From Isoetes taiwanensis (Eukaryota > Streptophyta > Lycopodiopsida > Isoetales > Isoetaceae), in assembly GCA_021234155.1 (NCBI GenBank), contig JAJEKV010000014.1, positions 9,011,563 through 9,075,562 of the forward strand: a DNA stretch of 64,000 nt, given 5' to 3'. A model generated the notes under the pieces. It saw nothing but the letters and a program-made list of their open reading frames with translations. It had not been told where the DNA came from and did no database searches. The translations under genes and the position numbers were made by a program. Every line of letters begins with the position of its first letter. The first letter of the stretch is position 1. Positions 1 through 13,239 of the stretch are shown one piece after another.

Positions 1-1060
1 TTGATTGAGAGGGGAGACCCTGATACGTGTTTTGTTAAGATCTTCATTGAGGGCACAGATTCCCAATTTCATTGCATTCACTCATCTTCCCGTGACTTTG
101 TTTGCAATGCCCATGCCAAAAGCTCAACATCACCTAATATGGTAGTTGTGGCATCATATACTAAGATGGAAGCTCCCCTAGCTTCGATATATCCATGTAG
201 CACTTAAAAAGGCAGCTCGAAAAAAACGAATTCTGGCAGCTCATATTGGTCATTTAGAATCTGAGGTTTATTTTGCACATAGATAATCTGAAACCCCCAT
301 CTAGCTTTGCATAGAGGGATTATTTTTCCTATGGGTTTTAAACCTGTACCTCAGTCTTATATATTTACTTTCATAATTTATTGATGAATATATCTGTCGT
401 CCTTCCAAAAAAAAGGTTCAACAAGTTATAAGTGCAATCAGACATGTGGCATTGTATTTGGATATATTATCATCAGATTAATTCTTATCATTAGTCTTCT
501 TCTTCACCCTTCAGTAAACAAGACGTTAAGGCACACAGTAGATTGCCCCTATGAAGACGAGATGGTGCTTATCATATCGTGTGATATTAAATATCTAAGT
601 CTATTTATATTTTGTTGGTCCATTATATGATTGCATTCCTAGTAAACTTGCTATTTTTCTTGTTTTTTACTTATTACATCCCCCTCCCCCAACTCCCTTT
701 CTTGTGTTTCCTCTTTTTCCTTTTAGTTTTTTTCCTTTTTAAGAATCTAACCTTCGCTAATGAACTAATGTTATATGGGATGTACTATATTGACCTCTCA
801 TCTAATATACTTAAGACTAGGTTCTTTTAAAGACATGATCTAGTTTTGTAGATAGATAGTAGAGTATTATGTATGTTGTAATGGTTATTTTCAATGCCTA
901 AGATCCCAAGTTGCTGTTTTTTATAGCCAATAACCACCGAACTGTGAATCCACATTAGAATCCAATTTGTTTTTATGAATCTTTGGTATGTTATATTATG
1001 CTAAAGCCCACCTTCTTATTAACGAATTGTTGCCCTGCACTTTTAGACACTTGTGCTAAT
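1..1060. other. AT-rich stretch without a recognisable gene
   Basis: I see no gene here. The open stretches are short and low-complexity, including a pyrimidine-rich run near 650-750, and none carries a recognisable domain or splice pattern. Confidence 0.6.
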
Positions 1061-1061
1061 A

Positions 1062-1297
1062 GGTACTCATGTATATGTCAATGCACTAGTGGTAACACAC
1101 TAGGTCTAGCAACTATAGGTCTCGAGTTCGAGACCGCCCAGAATCGCACTCTGAACTGTTGGGTTTTAAAAAACCCACAGACGCAATGTAAAGTGGTTGG
1201 GGGCAGGGCCCAACCAAGCAATGTAGTGTGGTGTGTGGTCACATGTCCAGATGCTGCCTAGTGGCGTGACGTTAAAATACTATCTATCTATCTATAT
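1062..1297 (+). repeat. tRNA-derived SINE with (TATC)n tail
   Basis: The 5' part holds an A-box-like motif (TAGTGGTAACAC near 1087) and a B-box-like motif (GAGTTCGAGACC near 1124) inside a self-complementary T-arm, as in tRNA-derived SINEs. A body with a short GGGTTTTAAAAAACCC hairpin follows. The element ends in GTGACGTTAAAATAC and a short (TATC)n microsatellite near 1282-1294. The end motif GTTAAAA plus microsatellite is shared with the other SINE copies in this window. Target duplications were not identified. Confidence 0.6.
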
Positions 1298-2214
1298 TAC
1301 ATTCTAAAACTTGCATAAGACATAGGCATCCATATAGAGGAATGGTTTCAAAACATCCATCAGAAAGGCTAATCCCTTAAGCGCTTGTTGACCCACAAGC
1401 CAAACTAGTAAACCTCTAGGCTCATCAGCAGTTGATAATACAGTGACTGGTGATAACCGGTACGGATGAACCCGAAGGACATTGAATCACGTACTTATTC
1501 CCATTGCACGAAGCGTTTCCAGACACACTCCAAACTATCACATGTGGTTGATATTCCCAATGAACGCTACATATCCACTCCATCTAGTAGAACATATTCA
1601 AAATCCATTAAAAAAAAAAAAAAGATATACGTGATGGGACTAATCATAAAGTTGTATTTCACATGCATTGGCACCTAATTTTCTAGCATATAGCATCCAT
1701 TTTTTAGTACAACAGCCCCATGATATGCAACATGTGCTAAGGACATCACCTGTTGTTATATAGTGACATCATCTGCATATTTCTTATAAATCGACTACAT
1801 ATTCACCCCTTATAAAAAATATGCACCCAAATAAAAGGGGATTTTATGGGGGATTTAATAAGATGTGTTTTTTGTTGTCGAAAACAATTTTGGGCCAAAG
1901 GGCCCTGGAAAAGGGTGACGTACATTTTAGAGGATGATGTCTAGCAAAATATATAATCATTGAAGACCCTTGCGGGAATTGAACCTGGGTTACTCCAAAG
2001 GCCATTGGTATACATTGGGAAAATATACATATATACTTGGTATGCATGTTGCCCCCAAGCCTCTGTCATGCCTGCAAGGATATCTAAGAGTGAAAAAAAC
2101 ATATAATGAAGAATCATATAAAGAGGAATGGATTTATAAAGAGGGAATTTTTTATTTGCAAGCCACGCAAGCTATGAGAAGCATACATTGGGCAACCACA
2201 TTATATGTAAACGA
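1298..2214. other. Gene-free stretch with two repeat relics
   Basis: No gene is supported. Positions 1818-1862 (ATGCACCCAAATAAAAGGGG and following) resemble the arm of the foldback element at 19977-20412. Positions 1972-1989 contain GGTTCAATTCC on the minus strand, a tRNA B-box-like motif, probably a SINE head relic. Confidence 0.45.
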
Positions 2215-2350
2215 ATAGAATTGAATTGAACTTTTTTTTTATCATTAACGAAGACCAATAGGCCTATGGGACTCAAACAATGAGCACAATAGACGTATTA
2301 CTACATAGGACTAAAAAACCCCGCCCTGAAGGGTTTTCAAGGAAAAAACC
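2215..2350 (-). repeat. SINE 3' portion, (AATTC)-type tail
   Basis: Read on the minus strand this copy has the family pattern: a hairpin of AAAACCC and GGGGTTTTTT, TAGTAATA, TGAGTCCCATAGGCC, ATTGGTCTTCG, GATAAAAA, and then a short tail of AATTC units at 2215-2230. It is the same family as the copies at 14066, 21566 and 26330, with a different tail unit. The 5' end appears truncated. Confidence 0.65.
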
Positions 2351-2631
2351 TTAGCAGTAATAAGTCTACTGAAAAACTGTGCAGTGGCATATATCAATGG
2401 AGTGACGGAGGATACAGCTGGATGTGCATATCTATCACCTTCTGGAAAAACGATCCTAGTATCCCCACTGCCGTGTGTAGCATCACATGGAGTCGCTGGT
2501 CAGGCAGAATTAAGTCAACACAGTGTGCCTTGATAGGTCCAAATGTTGGGCAGTGCTAAAGAATGTGGCACTCATCCTCAATACCTCCTAGTTGGTAACA
2601 CTGACTTAACCTGTTCTCTCGCGCTTCGCAG

Positions 2632-2803
<172 letters not shown>

Positions 2804-2879
2804 CAATTCAGAGGTGATGAGCACCTACAAACATGAATGGAGGCAATGAATCTGTGCTCCTTTAGAGGTAAATGTGTTT

Positions 2880-5300
2880 GCAGGTGTTCATGTGGATCCC
2901 ACTCGAGTGTGAGATTGATTTGGCTTTTGTAGTGCACAGAATTTATCTATTCCAAAGCCCCGGCATCCCAAAGCTTGTTAAGAAAGCATACATCGAGATA
3001 ATACTTAAAGTAATTGTTGTCCTCCTCGATTTCTACATGTATGCAGTTGTGCTCTTGCACATTCCATCTGGAGATCCAATTATCTTGCTTCTTCTTCCAG
3101 TAGGCTTTGAGATCTGCTGTAAAGGCAAGACACTAGTCTCATGCAAAAGCAGACTTGACTCCAAGTGCCCGGAACAGAAAGGCTTTCTCAACCTCTAGGT
3201 CGCAACTGATACCGCCGGTCCCGACGTCTCCACCCCATATAAAAGAACAGGCTTCATCTAAATCCTGAACAAGTGCGACTGGTGAGCCCAGTTGTAAAGC
3301 TCTGTTTTATAACTGTTGTTCTGCAATACATGTAGAGCCTTCCAGCCTGCTGCCACTTGTTGCCGGATAGAAGTGTCCAAAAATGTGATTTCCACTCTCA
3401 AGTACTTGTAAGTGGGCATAACATCCATGTTTTGACCTTGATAAGTGAAGGAACGCAGTCTTGGTTGTCGTGAAGACAAGATGAGGAGCACCTTAGTCTT
3501 AGCAAAATTCACACGCATTTCAGTGGCCCTGCATGTCTGCCAGGTTGTAAACTAAGAGGTCGACGTAGATGAGTTGCCGAAGGATATGGTGCATGAGCTG
3601 AGCCCCCTCTAACCCCATGTTGAATAAACCAACCCTCTAGGTGATCAGTATACAAACCAAATAGCGTAGGAGAGAGTGGGCATCCCTGGTGGACCCCAAG
3701 GCTACTGTTTACAAGTTGTCTTGACTGTGGCATTTGGACTGAGCATGTTTTGCACAGCTACTATGTAGAATATTGCAACTCTGGATGGATGCCTAGCTGC
3801 ATCAATCTCTCCCATAGCTTCTTCCTAGGTACCATGCCTTTGCAAAGTCGATAAAACAGCAATATAAGTGTTACCGGTGATTTTTGCTATCTTCGATGAA
3901 GGCTGCAAGGTGAAAAATGGTGGAGTGTAGGACCTGAACCCTGCATGTATAAGGGCTCCCTCTATTTCCTTTACCCATGCCATTAATTGTTGCTCTAGAA
4001 TGTGAGCCAACAATTTTGCGAGCAAGCTGACCATGATTGTACGATAGTTGGCTAGGCAGTGAGGATCTCCTACCTTATAGATGAGACTACTCTGCTGGTG
4101 GTCCATTATGGGTGAAAGCCTTCCTGAGGTGCCCTATTGAACAGCCCAATTAGTAGGGGAATGATCTGTGGTCTTGCATACTTCAGCAGCTCTGCCTGCA
4201 TTTCATCTAAATATGCAACCTCGCCATTGGTGAGACGTTGCAAGCCATGAGCAACCCCCGCCTCTGTGATCACTAATAGCGGGACCATCTGTGGAGGTAT
4301 CTCAAGTCGAAGAACGTCCATCTCTTCGCAAAATTGCCACGCCTGAAATGTGTAAATTGATCTGGTTGAGGCATTTTGTAGACCTTTCTTTCACTATTTA
4401 ATGGCTCGAAGTGCAATACGGCTCCGGATGAGAGATATCCATGTAGGCTGCAGAGGCTTCTGTAGTATTCTTCTCCAAAATGTTCTGGAGTGATGGTCAA
4501 GGAGGTAGAACATTTCCTGCTGATACTGTGTAATGTATTGGCATTTCGGGAAGTGCGGTACTATTTGATCGTTTGCACTTGCAAAGCAGGCCGGCGACTA
4601 AGCAAGCATTTACGTTCCTTACATTCAGCATCATACCACCAGTTCTGAGGAAAGCTTACCGCACATGAGGGCCTTCATGTAGGGGATCTCCCAAAGCATC
4701 TCTCGGCACTAGGGAGGAGTACAGTGATCAACTAGCTAGTCTGTTGCTGTAATGTGGGGAGCCAAAAAAATCCTACTAGCTCATCTCTGAGCATTGTGGC
4801 ATAGGACTCTGCATGATCATAGTCCAAGCACAATTGGGACAAACGAAGGGTATCAGGGCACGGGATCTGAATAGGCTGCCATATTAGTTGAAGAAGAGGG
4901 GTTGATGGTCTAAATCCACCTCTTCATCTCTACTGTTTTTTGCTGACCTGCAGGTGTATGACAAGGTGCAAATCCTGCTCATCCACCAGCATATAATCGA
5001 CTACAATGTAGCCGCCCCCGTCGAGAAATGAAGCCAGAGGATGATGACCACTGCATGAGACCATTGCAGATAACTAAGTCAAAGATATTGTACATATGAA
5101 GCAACTACATGCCATAGCGCATGAGTGGATGTGCTCTGTCATCTGATGTACATGGCCAAGGAGCTTTTGCCGGATGAAGCTATAATGTGTCCTCAACCAG
5201 GGGGTCAAAACATCATTGCGTTGAAGTCTCCAACTAGCATCGCATGCCATATCTGTGCCATTGTATGTCATCATAAAGATTGACATACAGGTCTAGCCTA
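2880..5300 (-). pseudogene. LINE retrotransposon remnant: endonuclease and reverse transcriptase, decayed
   Basis: Minus-strand fragments in several frames reproduce the order of a plant LINE ORF2. An APE-type endonuclease piece contains GDFNAMM near 5210-5235. Next come an EAGVAHGLQRL / AELLKYARP block near 4110-4320, a GDPHCLANYRTIMV block (fingers of the reverse transcriptase) near 4030-4070, LGVHQGCPLSPTLFGLY near 3650-3700, and a degenerate catalytic site reading IYVDL where YADD is expected (about 3560-3575). Then follow FAKTKVLLI and YKYLRVEITF (3260-3515), and a possible C-terminal piece with ADLKAYWKKKQDNW near 3050-3110. Frames change at least five times and stops are frequent, so it is not functional. 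The order and the motif spacing make the LINE call firm; the clade is not determined. Confidence 0.85.
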
Positions 5301-7861
5301 TCCACCTCTAAGTGGTCGCAATAGAAGTTTGAATCTGCATGCCAGAAGTAACAAGCAGCCACAAAGAGGGGTCTCCACTACAATTCTATACATGTACCCA
5401 CATATCACGATTATATATGTCCATCTTGTGGAGGGTGACTGAAGGTGCCAAGGTAGTCTGATAGTAGTTGGTTATGCGACCATGTCCCCCCTTGCTTGTG
5501 CATTCATTGAACAACGACTAGTGTCGATAGCCTGACAGATTCAATATCATGTGCCCAGTTCCCAGCTTTTCATAAGGAAGATGAAATCCATATCCCTGGC
5601 TATGAAATTCAAACTATCCCCCATCTTCCATGAAAGCCTCGATAGTCCCACGAGACCATACGCAAGTACAATCCCTATTTGGTAGTGGCAGATGTAGGCT
5701 CTCATAGACTTGCAATCTTAGTAGCAGGGGACAACTTTCCAAGGCAGTGCAGGAGCAGTAGCAGCAATGCCCCAAGGGGTTATAGCAACATTAGCAACTG
5801 GTGGCGCCACGCCAGCAGTGACAGCACTCCGAGGGGTTGCAGTGGCATTAACAACTAGTGGGGCAACAACAGTAGTGGCTAGCACCTCGAGGGATTGCAG
5901 CAGCATCATCAGTTATTGGCGCAACACTATTGCTAGTTGTAGCACTATGAGGAGTTGCAGTGCCTCTGCACGCTACATCTATAGCCTCAGAGTGGGCTGG
6001 GCAGTAAATCCACACCTTGCCTTGGACCAGAGCAGTGGTGTCTCATCACATCTTCTGCTCCTGACGCGAGTTAGCTCTTGTCGATCGGATTCATGTTCCC
6101 GTTGGGTGAGGCCATTGTCTACATATAACGAGATGCCCTTCAAATTCACCCTATGGTGCAGTATAGCATCTCTTATAGTGTATCTAACACTATAAATTCC
6201 ACGATATTTGGCCTATCCGGGCATTGAATACCAAGGCGTGTTGCTCTAAGAATGAAGACCAGAACATGAATTTCATTCTGAAAAAGGCTATTGTTTGGAT
6301 TGAGGTTCTCTCCTGCTTCTTTGGGAAGGCATCAGACCACGACTTTGTGACATCTGCTCTTCTGATCTTGTTGCTCCATGAGCTGCATTGTAATGTCCAT
6401 GGCAGCTGCGACGAGTGCCATTGGATGCCTCTGGGATTCTGGGCCTGCATGACCTGTGGTCCTGGGTCTGCATGACCTGGGTGGGACTGTATATACTACC
6501 TTGCTGAGGTATGAGGCAATGTGGGAGGTATCGAAGCCCATTGTTTGGGTAGCATTTGCTTGTCGGGGTTGGGGCCGTGCGATCGAGTAATCATGGGCAA
6601 CAGCCACAGTATATCTCACCTACAACACTTAGATCTGAGGGCTTAGCACCTGCTGGTGCCATGTCTGCCTTTCCAGTTCGTGTATGCAATGGTGCAGCTG
6701 CTCAAGAGCATCAGCATAAAGGCTATTCTCTTGTTGAAGTTGTGTAGCTTTCTCAAACTCGCGTGATAGAGCTTTGTTTTAAACTCTGAAGTCTGTGGCC
6801 TCTATATTTTTTGGAGACAATGTTGTCTCTAGAGAGGGTGATCCCATCTTGGAGCGTCTTATATGTTGATGATATAATTGATTTTCTTCAGCGATTGCTT
6901 GGAATGGTGGCGGCCGTATCCTCTGCTTTTGACCAAAAGTGGGATATAGATGCTTTCAATTCCTATTCAAAACATTTCATATTACGAGCCATGGTGTCAA
7001 TACTGGTGGGTGTCCAGATGAACTTGTAGGTCATCAAGACCAACTTATCTAGCCACCTTTCAGACTGCATTAGGCGAGACTATCCTCAAGTTGTTGAATG
7101 CGGGTCTCAATGCTAAAAACGAGTTTCTTCCATATACCCAGTTGCTTTTTGAGCAACTTGGATACTGAGAATTGTATCCCGTCTGCTGGACCTGCAATCC
7201 TAACAGTATCGCCCTCAATTGTAAGTTGTATCTGTTTCTAGCTCTCTGTAAGTGCCACATCGAGTGCGCACGAGTGGCTTGCCACTAGATTCGAGTATAG
7301 TCCATATGGCGGCCAACCCAAGTTTGTTGATTGGGCCTTTGCGTGGATAGATTTGTCCACCTTACCTTTATTGCATGTTCTATGCGGTGGAGAGCCGTCG
7401 GCGTCACTCAAGATAAGCCTGACTGCCACACGTGCCATCTGGCAATAACTTTGATTGGATGACTGTGGTGACTCTGACTGGAATTGTGGGATTTGATGGG
7501 CATCACCATCAATGTGCACATCTTTGGGACTTGGGAAGGGGGCCACTGAAGTCGACAAGACTATGCAGGGGTCTATAAGGAGAGGGAAGGAAAGGGGCTG
7601 AAGGAACGCAAGGGTTTTTTTCTTTTTCTTTTGGGTGGGGGAGGAGGGAAAGAGGAGGGTCAACTTTGTGGGTGGGAGGTTCAATTCCCACAAGCATGGA
7701 AATTTCTTGGGATGGAGAGCAAGGGGGCTTTGCAAAGTTTTTGATCCTATAACTTTTTCGACTCTCAAATTAGATGCCTTGGATGGCATATCTAAATTGG
7801 GCGCCAAAATATTTGGCAGAAGATAGGCTCTGGAGAAGGCTTTTTGACAAGTCAAAGTCAA
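5300..7861 (-). pseudogene. Probable 5' part of the same LINE (endonuclease N-terminus, ORF1-like region)
   Basis: The region continues upstream of the LINE endonuclease on the same strand. It has minus-strand open stretches rich in Q, S, P and R (6190-6620) and a possible coiled-coil piece (7060-7260), as expected of an ORF1/gag-like region. No ORF1 domain is recognised. The longest minus-strand open frame (7238-7861) is proline- and serine-rich without a recognisable fold. Short GCA-rich repeats at 5750-5960 on the plus strand read as alanine/threonine runs in either direction. Assignment is by position only. Confidence 0.4.
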
Positions 7862-10239
7862 TGCTCAAAATTCAAGTCAATGGTTGAAGCCAAAGTCAAT
7901 GCCACATCAATGGTGCCCTAAAAAAGTGGAACATAAGAAAGATGATGGCTCTGAGAACGGAAAATTACTTTACTGCACTAATATTTGTTATTTTTGAAGG
8001 AACATTTAGACTGTACAGAAGCATACACTATCTGATCAACGAGTTTACAGAGGGATAGAGTGGTTTAATTGCAAACAATTTGGACGATAAAGTTGCAAGA
8101 GCAACTTATGATAAAATGTCATTTGAATCCCTCTCTGCCTACTTGCAAGTAATTATGAAAATATCTGTACTCAGAGAAGATGCACATAGATATAAATCCA
8201 ATGTTACGAAATAAACAATATACCCTTAAACGTGCCAGTACATGGTATAAACCAATGACTTGTTATAAGCTTACAGAAGGATGTCTCTAATATAATTGCA
8301 TTGCATAGGGAATAACGCATTTTGGGAGAATGAGGCTTAATGTGTATGCATAGCCAAATCCAAATAAATGTTGCAAGTTCAAAGGCATCCTACATAGATG
8401 TGGAGATATGGATATGAACATGGTGGTGAAGAAAGAAATAAATGAATTTCTATTTAACTATGTTTATACCCGGAGGACAAACGTGCAACATAGACATAGA
8501 TATCAGCAAAGAAAGGATCGTGAAATTTCGTTGCATTTTGGAACCAGAGATTGGATTGCCATCATTTCATTTTGTATCTCCACTTGTTTTTATTTGAAAA
8601 GCCCATCTCTTAGCTATTGGACAATGTTGTGGTTGCCTAGAATCGGTACGTGTATTGGAGCAAAAAATTGAGCTCCGTACAGAGATAAGCATTCCAAGTC
8701 AAAAATAATGTCAGGGTCTTGGATTGACAAGTAAAGCATAAAGATAAAATACAATAGGGAAGATAAAGGATTTTCAACTTCTATTTTCTATGTTAGCCCA
8801 GCTCTATCATATCATTATAGAACTTTGTTTCCCATCAGAATCTATACTAAGCAATTCAATAAAATTACAAGTTCTTTGTTTCCCATCTTAGAAACGCCAT
8901 CACTAATAAGGTGCCAGCAATACATTCCCATCAGAAACATTTTTTTTGTGGCAAATCAGACTAATATTCTCCCATTTTTTCATCATAATTTTCAGGACTA
9001 CCAAGTCAGATGTAGGAGACGAAGTTCATGATTAAGAAAAAAATTAACACAACATAGGATTGACGACTGGGAAGACAACATTAAATTATCTCTTGTTTGT
9101 AACAAGGCAGCTCATTTTTCATGGACTTTCTAGAAAAGTCATTCAGATATCTCGAGCTTGCTAGAGATCTGATCCAGTCCACCACTATAGATGAAGAGAG
9201 AGCATGCCATGAAGTCTCGTTCAACACCTCCCTTTCCAACCCAAGCCCTGCCAAAAAAAATAATAATAACAAAGGGGCAGAAGGAAAGAACCCTAAAATA
9301 CATCGTTCGAGTTTTGCATGTTCAATTTGGGATATTTTGAACATTTATAAGTGTAACCATCCTTTGGAAAGCATTGTGAAAGTTAATGTGAGGGTATGCG
9401 CACTCTAGTAGATATATGCTTTAGTACATCCTGTAAAATACGTCCATCAAATCATATGAAAACTATAGGAAAAAATATTCAAAAATACAAAAGAAACCCC
9501 CAAAAATTATGCTAAATATATTCTAAATCTAAATGAGGTGCGCCTGTGCTATGGGGCTGTTGGATTCGCCGATCCTATGGCCCAATGCATGGGTGTGCAT
9601 ATCTCATTTCGATTATGGCCATTTATAATTTGGGGCACTTGCAATTTAAAATATGAAATATAGGTGTGCCTATGGTTTCTGAATATAAAATATGGGGATT
9701 CGAACCCCTACCAAAATAGTTCAATGTCTTAATAATAACACTTTTACCAATACAACCAAATAAATTGTTTTAAAATGGTTTATAGTTTTGGATATAGTCA
9801 TTTATATATCCAATTCTAGTTCCCTTGGAATGCCCAAGTTATTATGAACGTATTTGCTAATATTTTTGGCCAATTTTCTAAATGATGACCTCCATATAAT
9901 ATGTGTGATAACATGAAGAGCAAGTGGAAACCCAAAGCTCAAGCTGATCAATATATAAATAAAACAAGGTAGTAGAGAGGGGATACTCTAACATATCGGG
10001 GACACCCATGATATACTCTTATATATCTCCTCTTCAAGCAGGAGAACCTATCCCCTCTTCCGCTATGTAATCATAGAGAGGAGCTGTGCAAGGTGAGAGA
10101 AGTGCGCTTGTAAAACCCCTAAATTGACTATGTCTAAATAATCTAAATGTTCTTGTTTAGCTTTTGTTTGGCGTTCGTGCCCTCTTTGGTTGTTTGGGCT
10201 GCATGCCTATGTTTGTAGTTGATGTTTTGTGATGGGGCA
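7862..10239. other. AT-rich gene-free stretch
   Basis: No gene is supported. At 9693-9768 the minus strand reads like a tRNA-derived head: an A-box-like TTGGTAAAAGTG and a perfect B box (GGTTCGAATCC) within a GGGG/CCCC T-arm. There is no complementary acceptor stem, so it is a SINE head or tRNA relic rather than a tRNA gene. Confidence 0.5.
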
Positions 10240-10336
10240 TGTTCCCCTTGTTTGGTGTTCATTACCGTCATTGTACCGTCCTTTGGCCCTTGGTGGTCTC
10301 CGTGGACGTAAAAATTCCTATCTATCTATCAATCTA
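10240..10336 (+). repeat. SINE 3' end with (TATC)n tail
   Basis: The family end motif GGTGGTCTCCGTGGACG, then TAAAAATTCC, is followed by a short TATC microsatellite at 10317-10335. The upstream boundary is uncertain. Confidence 0.55.
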
Positions 10337-10763
10337 CCTTAGGTGAGAAGTTGTTTAGATGGTGGCATTCGACTACATATATGCATGCAACATTTTCAAT
10401 ACGGATGGGACATCTACATAGAGAGAATTAGTTTTGGCTAAACCAACATCTTCATAGACCGGATCTTCCTCATTGTGCATCTGAAAGTCTTGTATAAGGA
10501 TAATAGTTTCATAGTTTCATCCTAGTCATGTCTGACTCCTCAATTGATAGACTTGTGGTTTTGACCTTTTCAAAAATTCTATTTTCTATACCATGTTTAT
10601 TCTCGTTGTTGTTTTGTTAAGTAAGTTTGGTACATTCTGCATGTCTTGTAGGTTTCCCAAGGGTTTCACATAGTGTGGGTTATATATAACATGTGAGTGG
10701 ACGGTATGGTTTTTTTTACCCTAAAGCATATGAAGCATATGAATACTTATGGAAAGGGATTTT

Positions 10764-10995
10764 TAAGGAAGGAAGGAAGGAAGGAAGTATATTTTAACGT
10801 CCGTGGAGGCCAAACTTGACCTATGAGACGGTACATGCAGTACACAAAGCAGATAAAACCACAGCAAAAAGACAAATGCTACTATACAATGTGTCCCTAC
10901 TACTGGGATGAAGGAACGATCTAGTATCCATACGAAAATGGGATCTTTAAAACCCTAGTATATGAAGGGGTTTTTCCTGACCCCTTCCTCGGAAA
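10764..10995 (-). repeat. SINE copy on the minus strand with a (CTTCC)n tail
   Basis: On the minus strand the copy ends in GGCCTCCACGGACGTTAAAA, followed by a tail of CTTCC units (about 10764-10787 on the plus strand as GGAAG). The body contains GGGATCTTTAAAACCC-type hairpin sequence near 10940-10980. It is a divergent member of the same SINE family with yet another tail unit. Confidence 0.5.
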
Positions 10996-11809
10996 TGGCG
11001 TATCACCTTTACACTAAGCGACGTCCCCAGGTGGTTTGCATTGGATAACCTCCCACTTGAATTGCAAATTTCTAGCATATATGATTCTTATGACCAGTGA
11101 CTGAGTATGCATTTTATCCATTCTAATGTTCATGGTCCTCGAATTTGTGTGTCTCTTCCACTTGTATTTCTATTCCTCAGTCAATGATTGTTAAAATGAT
11201 CTTTTTTTCTCTTAATATAGACTACCTCTGCTTAATGGATAAGAGCTTGCCAAGATATTTCTCAATGTTGAGGTTTCTGAAGAGACTTCTCTACCTTCCC
11301 AGTTGCTCCTACTTCATGTCATCTACTTCAGTTCCTCTATACTAGTCTATGTATCTCATGTTGCAATCATCTTCTCTTCGTCTACCTCTGCACTAGTTAT
11401 TCATCAGTATTACTAGATATTGTGTCTTCTTATCAAGTTTTTCTACCACCAGCTTTTAGCTCATCCTCCTCTCTGTTTGTGTCACTAGATCCTCTCAGTG
11501 AGGAGCAGCATTTTCATCATAGAGCCTTGCTAACAAACAAGAATTATTGGATGGAGGATAGTCGTCTATGTGCAAGAGCTTCATATTGCATTTCAGCTCG
11601 TCAAGTTGCTTTAATCCATTCTGTAGCTCCAATACTTGCTACTATTGTTACAGTGGATGCCCCTCCGTTTGACTTCGTGGCATCCGGGAGGGGGGGGCAT
11701 AACAAGTTGCATTTATTGAGGCTACTGGGCATAGAATCCTGGTAAACTTTATCGCTTCCAAGGAATATATGTCATTCTTCTCTTTGTTATGAAAAAAGAG
11801 TAGTTTGTC
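10996..11809. other. Gene-free stretch
   Basis: Open stretches at 11145-11345 and 11422-11745 are serine- and cysteine-rich translations of pyrimidine-rich DNA, with no domain, no splice context and no neighbours. I see nothing else. Confidence 0.5.
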
Positions 11810-11890
11810 ATTGCAGTGGTGGTTTAGTGGTTAAGGTCAACAAGGGTTCAAAACCCACTGCCTACCATCACGTGGCGAAGCGGATGGGTG
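11810..11890 (+). repeat. tRNA-like SINE head
   Basis: GGTTTAGTGGTTAAGG (near 11819-11834) matches a tRNA A box. GGTTCAAAACC inside a GGG/CCC stem (near 11849-11863) matches the B box. Acceptor-stem pairing is missing, so this is not a functional tRNA. It sits immediately 5' of a tandem array (11915-12423). Confidence 0.5.
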
Positions 11891-11914
11891 CAAATTTAAT
11901 CATGTTTACTATGT

Positions 11915-12423
11915 GCTGAGAATGCAGTGGTGAGTGTAAGTTTGATCATGTGTTGTGTGTCTGAGAATAAATTGCCATATGTGCTGAAAAGGGTCATGTG
12001 TAGTGTCTGATCATGTGTTGTGTGTGATCATGTATAGTGTGTGTTGAGAATGTAGTGGGTGAGTGTAAGTTTGATCATATGTTAATTGTGTCTAATAATG
12101 AATCGTCGTATGTTCAAAAAAGGATGTCGTGCTGAGAATGAAGCGGGTGAGTGTAAATTTGATCATGTATCTGAGAATGAAGTGGGTGAGCATCATATGT
12201 CATGAAAAGAATGTTGCCCTGAGAATGAAATGGGTGAATGCAAGTTTAATCATGTGTATATCTGAGAATGAATTGTCACGTCCTAAAAAAGATGTTGATT
12301 TGAGGATGAAGTGGGTAATTATGAGTTTGATCGTGTTATGTGTTGAGAATAAAGTAGTATGAGTTTTATCACATGTTGTATGTGTCTGATAATGAACTGA
12401 CATATGTTCTAAAAGGATGTTGC
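11915..12423. repeat. Imperfect tandem array, ~90-bp unit, five to six copies
   Basis: The unit reads roughly GTGCTGAGAATGAAGTGGGT, then GAGTGTAAGTTTGATCATG, a TGTCTGAGAATGAATTG block and a TATGTTCTAAAAAGGATG block. Starts of units are recognisable near 11917, 12040, 12130, 12217 and 12298. Copies differ by substitutions and small indels. The plus- and minus-strand open frames across the array are by-products of the repeat. Confidence 0.75.
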
Positions 12424-13239
12424 CTAACTAACTATATTGCCATGCTCTTCTAAGTTGGACCTATTTATGCAATGGGTTTTTATTCCTATCTCTGCATTCT
12501 GGCATTTATGTTCTTTTAGTAATGTAATGTATTGTTAGCCACTTTACAAACAAAACTATAAAATATAAATACATCAAACAAGATCATTGATCTCAAAATT
12601 ATCCACTAAATCATTTAAATCTTTGTTCAAGTTCCATCAATCAATCTTACGAGAATTATAGTATCTAGATTTAGAAGATCATGTATACCAAACACCATAA
12701 TTCCATATTGGTTTTGCGAGCAAGAGAACCCCATGCATTCCAAAAAAGCATGTTGTGTTGCACAAGAATTCTTCTACAACAAGATAAAAAAACGAAGTTG
12801 TGGTATATCATGACGCAATCGACTTCAATTTTAGTTTATGAATGCTTAGTCTTATGTTCAATATCAAATTCTTCTTTCTAATGCTGAAAACTAAAATTTA
12901 ATGTCCCGATTCAACATATACAAACATTGGATTAATCTCGCATCTGTAAAAATCCATTCGCATTCGCAAAATCCATTTGCATTGTTAATTAAAGTTGCCA
13001 TATTTTTAGAACAAAAAAAAGGGGAAGGGGGAGGGGGAGGGGGGAGGGAGGAGTTGCTGCTTTCTGTAACACTTTTTGTGTTGTGCGTGTGACCCAAGAA
13101 TGTTACGTCACTTTCCTGCATTGTTGAGATATGCCATGCCATGTTGGACGTCTCTTGGAATATTGGCATCCAATATCAACCCATGTTAAGGGGGTGTCTG
13201 GATCCATATATCCATAAAAGTCACCTTATTTTGCGTCTA
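12424..13239. other. Gene-free stretch with a G-rich run
   Basis: No gene is supported. A purine run (GGGGAAGGGGGAGGGG-type) occupies about 13015-13050 and could form a G-quadruplex. Otherwise the stretch is AT-rich. Confidence 0.5.

Noticed and set aside
1084-1140. Possible tRNA gene
   Set aside because: A and B boxes are present but no acceptor or anticodon stem can be formed; it is a SINE head.
7238-7861. 207-codon minus-strand frame
   Set aside because: Long but proline/serine-rich, contains poly-K from an A run, no domain; kept only as part of the LINE 5' region.
9693-9768. Possible tRNA gene on the minus strand
   Set aside because: Perfect B box but no matching acceptor stem.
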